Below, in pieces: positions 6,241 to 13,350 of a DNA stretch of 64,000 bases; position 1 is the first letter of the stretch; each line of letters begins with the position of its first letter. This DNA is from Actinomyces denticolens (GTDB lineage: Bacteria; Actinomycetota; Actinomycetes; Actinomycetales; Actinomycetaceae). The position numbers and the translations under genes were made by a program. Below the pieces are notes generated by a model. That model had not been told where the DNA came from. It did not search any database and was given only the letters and a program-made list of their open reading frames with translations. The stretch covers positions 1 to 64,000 of the forward strand of contig NZ_MVIW01000006.1 of the NCBI RefSeq assembly GCF_002072185.1, written 5' to 3'.

Positions 6241-9195
6241 GTGCAGGTCGACGGCGACGGGTGCCTCGTACCGGGCTCGGGGGTGCTGTCCTCCTCCCTG
6301 TGGGCTGTCGCCAGGCTCGCCGTGCAACCGCAGAGGCCGAACCCGTCATGGGTCACCGAGTTCGACGCCACTCAGCAGAGCTTCGCCGAGATGGCTGACC
6401 GTAGTGATGTCGCACCGTCCGTGCTCACCACTCTCGCGCACCGCGTCTCGGGGATCGATGCCGTAGCCGAGCTGGCGAGCCGGCGCGTGGTGATCGAATC
6501 CGTCCGCGTGCGCGAGACTGACACTGGGGACGTGGATATCGACTTCCTCAACAGCTTCTTCCTCAAGGACCTTGCCGCCGTCCGCGCGGACGTCGCGACC
6601 GGGCGGTGCCCGACGGCATTGGCCTCATACCTTGCCGACTCCGGGCATCGCCGCCCGGAATCGCCCAGCGACGCGAGGATCGACGTTATGAAGGATGACG
6701 ACGTCGTCAACGCAGGGGTGGGAGCGGACAGGATTCCCGCGGGCCGATGGCCCTCGGCACCGCAGCACACGCTTGCTCTCAGGCAGCAGTTCGCCGTCAA
6801 CCGGGCCCTACTCGACCTCGGCCCGACGCACGGCCTCATGGGTGTCAACGGCCCTCCCGGGACGGGTAAGACGACCATGCTGCGCGACATCGTGGCGGGC
6901 AACGTCGTTGAGCGGGCCCGGCGCCTGGCTGCGCTGGAACGCGCAGAGGACGCCTTCGTCGGGGAGCCGCTGCGGTGGATCTCGGGCAGCTACCCGCGCA
7001 TCGTGCACAGGCTGCGTGAGGAGCTGACCGGTTTCGAGATGGTGGTGGCGTCGGCGAACAACATGGCCGTGGAGAACGTCAGTACCGAGATTCCCGGTGC
7101 CAGCGCGATCGACGAGCGGTGGCGGGGCCGAGCCGACTACTTCTCGGATATCGCGTCAGCGCTACTCGCGGCGTCCGCGCCGCGGCGCGAGGACGATGAC
7201 GAGGGACCGGAGAACCCTGGTGCCGACTGGGGCGGAGTCAGGCGACACCTGGATGACGAAGGACGAGACGACGAGGGTGCTCGTAGCCGGTCAGGTGGTA
7301 ACCCTGCCTGGGGGCTCGTGGCCGCGCGCCTGGGCAGTAAGAGGAACCGGGCGGCGTTCCGTAGCGAGTTCTGGTTCGACAAGATCGACCGGCGAACCGG
7401 GCAGCGCCGATTCGGCACCGTGCCGCGCATGCAGTCACGGCTCAGGGACTGGAGGGGAGGAGCGGCGCACCCGACCTGGCAGCAGGCGTGCGCCTCGTTC
7501 CGGTGGGCCGAGCAGCGCGTGGCCGACCTCGTGGACGTGCGGCGCGAGGCCCAAGCCTGCCGTGAACGCCTCGAGCAGCTCCGCGATGAGCAGGTTCGGG
7601 CCGATGACGAGATGCACCGCCTGAGCGGTCTCCTGGCGGAGACCGCCGAGGGGCTGCGCAGATGCGAGCAGGCCCTCAGTGAGGCCCGGGCGCAGCGCGA
7701 CACGGCCGCGCAGGCCCGCAACCGGCACGTGGAAACCCGTCCCGGTCTCCTCGAGATGCTGCTGACCCTGGGGCGTTCGACCCGCGAGTGGAGGAGTGCC
7801 CTGGTCCCGCTCGAGCAGCGTTTACGGGCCGCGGAGGAGGCCGAGCAGGGCCTTCGGGAGCAGGCGGCGCACTTGAGCCGGCAGGAGGAGGCTCTGCGGC
7901 GCGAGATGCTGGGCGCCCAGGACGTCGCCGAGCGGGTCCGTTGCGAGGAGAGGGAGCTGCGCGCCCGATTGGCTGACCTGCGTGAGCGACTGGGACAGGC
8001 GTACCCCGGCCCGGAGTGGGAGGGGGAGCAGCGTGAGCTGCGCGCTCCCTGGCTCAACGTCGAGATCGACGAGGCCAGGTCGGAGCTGTTCCTCGCAGCG
8101 TTGCGGTTGCACGAGGACTTCCTGGCGAACGCTGCCGGGAAGATGCTGGAGGGGCTGCGTGCTGCGATGGACGTCGTGAGTGGTGAGGCCCCGAGAGAGC
8201 TGCCTCGGGAGGTGGTCCGTGCCGCCTGGCAGACCCTCTTCCTCGTCGTCCCGGTGGTGTCCACGACTTTCGCCTCTTACGGTCGTATGTTCGCGGCGCT
8301 CGGCCCGGAGGACCTCGGGTGGCTGCTGATCGACGAGGCGGGCCAGGCCGCCCCGCAGTACGCCGTTGGAGCGATCTGGCGCTCGAAGCGTGTGGTGGCC
8401 GTCGGCGACCCCTTTCAGCTCGAGCCGGTCGTGACGATGCCGCGCAAGGCCATGCTCGACATCGCTGCCGCCTGCGGTGTTGATCCGCTGTGGATCCCGC
8501 CACGGGCGTCGGTGCAGACCCTCACCGATCGGGTCTCCCCCTTCGGGACAACCCTTCACCAGGCCGAGCGCCCCGTATGGGTCAGCTCCCCGTTGACGGT
8601 GCACCGGCGGTGCGATGAGCCCATGTTCGGGCTGTGCAATACGATCGCCTACGACGGCATCATGATCAGCGGGGTCGGGTCCCGCGCGAGCCGGAACGAC
8701 CTCTTCGACGGCCCTGACGGCCCTCGCGTTCCGTGCAGCCAGTGGATCGATGTCCCTGCTGACAAGCCCGGATCGCACGCCCAGCCAAACCAGGTCAGGA
8801 AGCTGCGCATGCTCATCACCGACCTCGGGCGTTGAGACGTGATCCCGTCCCAAATCATCGCGATATCCCCGTTCCGGGAGATGGCCGGTGAGCTGGAGGC
8901 CCTGAAGCGCCAGTACCCGGGGTTTCGTGGCGGCACGATCCACACCGCGCAGGGGCGGGAGGCCGACGTCGTCTTCCTCGTCCTGGGAGGCGATCCCGAT
9001 CGACCGGGGGCGAAGGCGTGGGCGGCGCAGACGGTCAACCTCGTCAATGTCGCCGCGAGTCGTGCGAAGCGACGGCTGTACGTCATCGGGGACCGGGCCG
9101 CGTGGGCGCAGCACAACTACTTCTCCCAGCTGTCGGCTGTGCTGTCAGAGGGAGGGGGCGGAGCCGGCATGACCGTTCGACGCAACGAGGCGTAG
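6241..9195 (+). pseudogene. SF1 (DNA2/NAM7-like) helicase split by an in-frame TGA and apparently 5'-truncated
   Basis: Two ORFs, 6241-8835 and 8839-9195, lie in the same frame, separated only by TGA (8833-8835) and one codon. Part one has Walker A GPPGTGKT (204-211), a long charged coiled-coil segment (about 430-610) and Walker B LLIDEAGQAAPQ (D698, E699) with VGDPFQLEPVV. Part two has the helicase C-terminal motifs [20 protein letters not shown] (V) and [16 protein letters not shown] (VI). Both parts are needed for an active helicase. Upstream of the GTG at 6241 the frame is closed by TGA at 6202-6204, there is no SD, and homologous proteins as I know them carry a long N-terminal region, so the 5' end also looks lost, 60 bp after the nitroreductase gene. 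A point mutation CGA or TGG to TGA would explain the stop. Functional readthrough cannot be excluded. Confidence 0.8.
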
Positions 9196-9215
9196 CCAGG
9201 TGGAAGAATGAGGCG

Positions 9216-10841
9216 GTGGACACACAGGGACGTGAGTCAAGAGCGTGTATAGACGCGAACGAGACGACGATCGACAGCGGCCCCGCGCACGACGGCGCTC
9301 TGGTCGAGCCGGAGCCCACCGGGGCTCTCGTCGAGGTCCTGCCCGGACTGCTGATCGCCTACGGCGGGATCGACCTGAAGGCTCTCGACGGCGCCCAGCT
9401 GCTCGACGTCGATGTCATGGCCGTGCCCGGCCTGACAGATGCGGCCGCCGGCGCCCTCACCGGGGCGAACCTCGTGGTGCAGGGGGCGCGGTCGGCGCTG
9501 AGCGCTCGCGGGCTCGTGAGGCTGGCGCCCGAGACCATGCGGGCGTTGAGGACCGCCCAGCCCGTCGTCTCGGGCGGGTGGAACCTCGGAACGCTGGCCG
9601 GAGGGGGAGGGCGCTTCGTGCAGTCCGTCCGGTGGCTGCCCGCCACCAGTGCGCAAGCGGTGACGATCCTGGCGGGCATGGGACCGGCCGTGGCGCTCGC
9701 CGCGATCAGCGCCCAGGCCTCCGCCCTCGCCTCGACGGCGAAACGGATCGAGAACAAGCTCGACGCGCTTCGTGCCGAGCAGGAGCAGCGGGACCTCGAC
9801 AAGCTCCGAGCGCTTCTGCTCAGAGTGCATGAGGTGTACGACGAGGTCTTGCAGTGCGGGCTCGAGAACGGCAACACACGGCGGAGCATCGAGGCGCTTG
9901 CTGAGAACCGCGACCTGGACGAGATGTACAGGCGTTTCCTCCGCAAGACCCGTGCGTATCCGACCAAGGACATGCAGAATGCAACGGAGCTGATCGACGC
10001 GCGCGGTGGGATCGCCTCCGACCTCAGTGCGCTTATCGCGGTCTGGCAGGCGCGCGATCTTGTCGGGATCATGAGCATCGGTGCGCTTCTCGCCGAGGGA
10101 CCGGAGGAGAACCTGCTGAACCATCGAGCCCAGAAACTGCAGAGGGATCTGCACAGACGTGAGGCTGAGGTGACGAATGCCGTCTCCTCCATCCACTCGC
10201 GGGCCCACCTCCTCATGATCGAGGAGGAGAACCTGGGCCTTGTCGATGAGGCGAGGAAGCGTTTTGAGGGCGTCGTGAAGAGTCTGCCGTTCGGAGGGGG
10301 CTCCGACGCCCCATCGCTTGGTGACGCCGTCGGCATGATCGACGAGGCCGTTGACGCTTTCGACGACGTGCGCCTCGCTGCTCCCGAGCCGCTGGCCCCT
10401 GAGATCCAGGACGGCGAGGCCAACGCGGCGCAGAACGTGCGCGAGGCGCTGCGGTGGCTGCTGGAGGCGGGCGAGGAGCTCCTCGCCCTGGTGGAGGTCG
10501 GCCAGGAGGCGCGCCACCTCGTCGTCACCACGAGCCGGTGGGGGCGTATCACGCTTCATGACCTGACGATGACGCGCGACGCTCTCAGGCCTCTTGAGGA
10601 CCTGCGGTACGTCGTCGACGACGGGCTCAAGGACTCCGTACGAACCGTGCATATCGTGACGCGAGCCGATGTCGTTTCCGTCACGTTCAAGAAGGCCGAG
10701 GCCGGGACCAGCCGGGAGACTGCCGTCGACCGGACGCTCTCGCTGCTGCGAACCGCGATGAACCTGCCCGACGACGAGCGCGAGCACGACCCGCTCCTGA
10801 GCCTGCCGCGGCCGGCTCGTGCCGCGCTAGGAAGCCGCTGA
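9216..10841 (+). CDS. 541-aa protein of unknown function downstream of the helicase
   Basis: Not recognised. The chosen start is GTG 9216 (MDTQGRESRACIDANETT), 20 bp after the helicase end, with a weak GGTGGAAGA upstream. An N-terminal domain (about 20-145) ends in a Gly/Ala-rich hydrophobic segment AVTILAGMGPAVALAAIS (about 147-165) that could be membrane-active or amphipathic. This leads into a charged coiled coil (KRIENKLDALRAEQEQRDLD) and a long helical region with heptad-like pattern up to about 430. The C-terminal 100 residues look alpha/beta (ITLHDLTMTRD, VRTVHIVTRADVVSVTF). It is intact although its neighbour is broken, and it shares that gene's direction and spacing, so the two probably formed a functional pair. 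A role as pore- or membrane-linked effector would be speculation. Confidence 0.75.
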   Translation: MDTQGRESRACIDANETTIDSGPAHDGALVEPEPTGALVEVLPGLLIAYGGIDLKALDGAQLLDVDVMAVPGLTDAAAGALTGANLVVQGARSALSARGLVRLAPETMRALRTAQPVVSGGWNLGTLAGGGGRFVQSVRWLPATSAQAVTILAGMGPAVALAAISAQASALASTAKRIENKLDALRAEQEQRDLDKLRALLLRVHEVYDEVLQCGLENGNTRRSIEALAENRDLDEMYRRFLRKTRAYPTKDMQNATELIDARGGIASDLSALIAVWQARDLVGIMSIGALLAEGPEENLLNHRAQKLQRDLHRREAEVTNAVSSIHSRAHLLMIEEENLGLVDEARKRFEGVVKSLPFGGGSDAPSLGDAVGMIDEAVDAFDDVRLAAPEPLAPEIQDGEANAAQNVREALRWLLEAGEELLALVEVGQEARHLVVTTSRWGRITLHDLTMTRDALRPLEDLRYVVDDGLKDSVRTVHIVTRADVVSVTFKKAEAGTSRETAVDRTLSLLRTAMNLPDDEREHDPLLSLPRPARAALGSR

Positions 10842-11126
10842 ACTGGGTGGCGGGAGCCGATCCGCTTGACTGGAATCATGTGAGACTAGTAACATCTCGT
10901 ACGGTAGTTTAGTCCGCCCTGACTCCGGTTGGGAGTGGGCTGGATCTCTTTCTGGCGCAAGGAGCGCGACGGTGACGAGGCCGCTCAAGTCAGCTATGAC
11001 GATCGCCGACTATTCACTATGAGAGGCAATATCCGTCCTAGGTGCTTGCGGTTCATGTATGGCGAGGATGCTGGTCCGGGTCGGCCGGGAGTTCCTTCGG
11101 TCGCATTGCAGTTTCTCGCCCATGGC
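10842..11126. other. Gene-free, lower-GC stretch
   Basis: About 285 bp between the 541-aa gene and a minus-strand operon, visibly richer in A+T than its surroundings. A short hairpin (ACTCC 10920-10924 with GGAGT 10930-10934) is the only structure noticed. I see no supported gene. Confidence 0.5.
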
Positions 11127-11276
11127 TCAGCCAGTTGTGCGCAGAGATCTGGTGATATCGAGCGCTCCTATGACCTGTGAGAAATTGACGTCTGGCAGTG
11201 CGTCGAAGTGACCGGTGAGATAGCGCTTGTTATCGCCGACGCGGATGTCAGCGCCTACCAATGAATGATCGCGCAT
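11127..11276 (-). CDS. Small protein (49 aa), third ORF of an unknown operon
   Basis: Begins MRDHSLVGADIRVGDNKRYL and ends SLRTTG. It is not long enough for standard ORF lists but has a very strong Shine-Dalgarno (GGAGGAGA, 6 nt before the ATG at 11276) and starts 26 bp after the stop of the 242-aa gene on the same strand. The sequence reads like an alpha/beta fragment (HFDALPDVNFSQVIGALDI) and could be either a genuine small protein or the N-terminal stump of a longer one. No family recognised. Confidence 0.5.
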   Translation of the reverse strand: MRDHSLVGADIRVGDNKRYLTGHFDALPDVNFSQVIGALDITRSLRTTG

Positions 11277-11302
11277 CCGTCTTCTCCTCCAGGTGAGGGG
11301 CC

Positions 11303-12031
11303 TCAGTAACGGCCGAGGCCCTCCTCGTTGGTGCTTCGTCCTCTATCGAGCTCGTTGAGGGCGTTGCGCGCGGTCTCTGGATCATCGCGCACGGCTGAGG
11401 CCAGTTGGAGGTGCCGCCATGCGATGCGTCCTGTGGTAAGAGCCTCTTGCCAACCGTCGACCGTGTCTACTCCGAACTCGTTGATGATCAGTTCGAGAAT
11501 GTCCTCCAGGCATGGGCGGAAGCGCGTTCCACCGACGGGGAAGTGGATCATGCCGACTCCCCGAGGAGAGGACGGGTCGAGATCCTTCCTCCGGGACGGC
11601 TTTGATTTTGCCCGATTGGAGATGTACATGGCATGGAGTAGATCGTCCCGATGGCCGTAGACCTGCAGGTGCGCCGTCGGGACGGTCTTTGAACGGGGTG
11701 ATGCCAAGAAGTCGTAGCGGAAGAAGGGCTCGCGCCGAGGGACCATGCCTCTGACCTGGAAGGATGATCGTGTCGTGCGAAGGTACTTGCCGTCATTCGT
11801 GAGCTCGAGCTGGTAGGACAGGTCGAGGCGCAGTAGCGGTCGGCCGTTGACATGCGCGGTGACCGGCCTGTTCTCATCGGTCCTCAGCGTCACGCTGCGA
11901 GCCTGGTCGTCCTCGCGCTGGCGCGCGATAAGGTCAATCTCCCTTCCGACACCGTCCAAGGTGCTCGTGAGGAGATCCACGATCTCGGAGGCGAAGGTGT
12001 CGGTCTGGTTATGAAGCGGCCCGCGCGTCAT
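11303..12031 (-). CDS. 242-aa protein of unknown function
   Basis: No recognised family. The protein has an all-helical start (EIVDLLTSTLDGVGREIDLI), a central beta-rich part with repeated alternating hydrophobic strands (RPLLRLDLSYQLELTNDGKY, FFRYDFLAS, TAHLQVYGHRDDLLHAMYI) and a helical C-terminus with ARNALNELDRGRSTNEEGLG. The start ATG 12031 overlaps the end of the upstream 63-aa gene by 23 bp, so the two are translationally coupled. Small helical first protein plus larger partner in overlap is the usual design of toxin-antitoxin or immunity-type pairs; that is only contextual inference. Confidence 0.75.
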   Translation of the reverse strand: MTRGPLHNQTDTFASEIVDLLTSTLDGVGREIDLIARQREDDQARSVTLRTDENRPVTAHVNGRPLLRLDLSYQLELTNDGKYLRTTRSSFQVRGMVPRREPFFRYDFLASPRSKTVPTAHLQVYGHRDDLLHAMYISNRAKSKPSRRKDLDPSSPRGVGMIHFPVGGTRFRPCLEDILELIINEFGVDTVDGWQEALTTGRIAWRHLQLASAVRDDPETARNALNELDRGRSTNEEGLGRY

Positions 12032-12200
12032 GGCTCAGGAACTCCAGATCCTCGAGTTCGTCGAGAAGGGCCTGCTCCCGGGGGAGAAGAAGATCGCTGT
12101 CCCGACGCTCCTGAAAGTCCGGCTCCGCTATGAGCCGCCTGATCTCCGCACGGCGCTCATCCAGCTTCTCGTCGGTATAGGTCTCGTATCGCACCGTCAT
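12009..12200 (-). CDS. 63-aa charged helical protein, first gene of an unknown operon
   Basis: Starts MTVRYETYTDEKLDERRAEI and is almost wholly charged helix (RREQ and LLDELEDLEFL near the end), like many antitoxins. The ATG at 12200 has GAGAGGGGA upstream. The first 25 residues resemble the 25-aa ORF at 36517-36594 (TEQELEDRRSAVV against TDEKLDERRAEIR), so this appears to be one of two members of a small family in the island. It overlaps the downstream 242-aa gene by 23 bp. Confidence 0.7.
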   Translation of the reverse strand: MTVRYETYTDEKLDERRAEIRRLIAEPDFQERRDSDLLLPREQALLDELEDLEFLSHDARAAS

Positions 12201-12779
12201 TCTCAGTCCCCTCTCGGAGAGTCCTGTGCTGTCCGTGCCAGGATCTCACACGTTCCGGTCCTGTGTCATCCCTGAGGCCCGGGCCTGATGGGCTCGCCCG
12301 CAGCGGGTGGCGGGAGGGCATGGGCGGTCGGTTTCGCTGGTGCTCCCGCAGGTCCGCCGCACCCGCTCCGTGACCGAGGCGACCGAGGGGCTCGCCGACA
12401 TCGAGGCCGCCGAGGCTGCCCGCGCCGGGATTGCTGAAAACGGCACCGTCCCCTGGGACGAGGTCAAGGCGGAGCTTGGGCTCGCGTGACCTGCAGGATC
12501 ACGTTCAGGAGCTTGTCGGCGGGGTCGTGGCCCACACCGCTGCCCCTGGGCGTCACGGATGAGTGATGTCGAAGCGAGGGGAGCCGCATGAGTTGGCTGT
12601 GCCGTCAACGAGGTGGAGCGGGAAGCAGGTGCCCGGAGTCCCTGTCGTGGATGGGCCCGATGTTCGCGTGTCTGTGATGCGTGGCATCTGGCTCTCTTCT
12701 GCTTTCCGCCGCCCGATCGTCGACCGCCCAGAGAAGGTCTGAGGGGCGGGTGCTTTGCTGAGGAGGTCGGAGACGATGA
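12201..12779. other. Region holding only toxin-antitoxin debris
   Basis: No intact gene. It contains the C-terminal part of an antitoxin-like ORF (to 12489) whose stop overlaps a GTG that opens a broken toxin-like frame; see separate entry. The rest, 12570-12779, shows nothing I can support. Confidence 0.5.
12358..12569 (+). pseudogene. Remnant antitoxin/toxin pair
   Basis: In frame up to the stop at 12489, the segment ending ENGTVPWDEVKAELGLA is the typical C-terminus of RelB/RHH-type antitoxins; the matching N-terminus is absent. The stop overlaps a GTG in GTGA arrangement (12486-12489), and the frame after it opens VTCRITF, like the start of a RelE/ParE toxin, then runs out of homology and stops after 26 codons. 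The overlap design and both edge motifs are seen; the assignment to a specific family is inference. Confidence 0.45.
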
Positions 12780-13034
12780 CTAAAACTCGTTGAGATAGTG
12801 TGGGCGAGCCTTCATGGCGTGAATGATCAACTCATAGCCGTCGTCGTAGACGAGGGTGACGAGCTCCAGGAGGCGACCGGCAGGATCGACGGCGATCATG
12901 AGCCAACGACGTGGGTCGTCCTCGTCGTCAAGCGGGCGTGAACTCAGCACGTGGGAAGCAGCGTAGCGAACGGCCTCGTCGTCGAGATGATCACGGCGGT
13001 AGTGCTTGCGAGCCGAAGAATGCAGGTCAGGCAC
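12780..13034 (-). CDS. BrnT-like/DUF4258-type toxin
   Basis: 84-aa protein. Sequence ends with the small-toxin pattern GRLLELVTLVYDDGYELIIHAMKARPHYL, a beta-hairpin followed by the H-A-M-K-A-R segment that fits the RelE-like BrnT/DUF4258 fold of mRNA-cleaving toxins. It overlaps the upstream antitoxin gene by 8 bp on the minus strand. I infer a ribonuclease toxin; family naming is moderately sure, the toxin-antitoxin pairing is stronger. Confidence 0.7.
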   Translation of the reverse strand: MPDLHSSARKHYRRDHLDDEAVRYAASHVLSSRPLDDEDDPRRWLMIAVDPAGRLLELVTLVYDDGYELIIHAMKARPHYLNEF

Positions 13035-13266
13035 TGTGCGCCCACTCGCGCACGGCTGCTCGGACTGCGTCTGAGCGAGTGGCCAGGCCCTCGGCCTCGG
13101 CCCTCGCCATCAGCGCCGCGAGAGTGGCCTCGTCGAGTCGGACCGGAACAACCACGCCAGGCCCCTCGCCCACCGGTGGGCGGCCCCGACGCGCTCTGGG
13201 CAACTGGGACAGGTCGTAGCCGGCCTCGGCCTCGTCAGCCCAGGTCTGAATCTGCTCGTCGCTCAC
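13027..13266 (-). CDS. Ribbon-helix-helix (CopG-type) antitoxin
   Basis: Partner of the toxin that follows. With the GTG at 13266 (SD GCAGGA) the protein has 79 aa and begins VSDEQIQTWADEAEAGYD, the usual N-terminus of this antitoxin group. An ATG at 13302 would add 12 residues and has no SD. The C-terminal 45 residues (VVVPVRLDEATLAALMARAE then SDAVRAAVREWAH) form the RHH DNA-binding fold, which normally represses its own promoter. The upstream A+T-rich stretch (13303-13321) contains GTAT-N5-ATAC, a possible operator. Confidence 0.8.
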   Translation of the reverse strand: MSDEQIQTWADEAEAGYDLSQLPRARRGRPPVGEGPGVVVPVRLDEATLAALMARAEAEGLATRSDAVRAAVREWAHSA

Positions 13267-13350
13267 GATCCTGCCGTGAAGGAGGTGCTCACCCACACAC
13301 ATAGTGTATACGAAATACCTTCGAGGTGCGGTGCGGCGAGCACGTCATCC

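Noticed and set aside
8833-8835. TGA as selenocysteine in the helicase
   Set aside because: Helicases of this group have no Cys/Sec at this place, and I see no SECIS-like hairpin; nonsense mutation is simpler.
10929-11180. 83-codon plus-strand ORF in the A+T-rich gap
   Set aside because: No SD, no homology pattern, overlaps the better-supported minus-strand 49-aa ORF.
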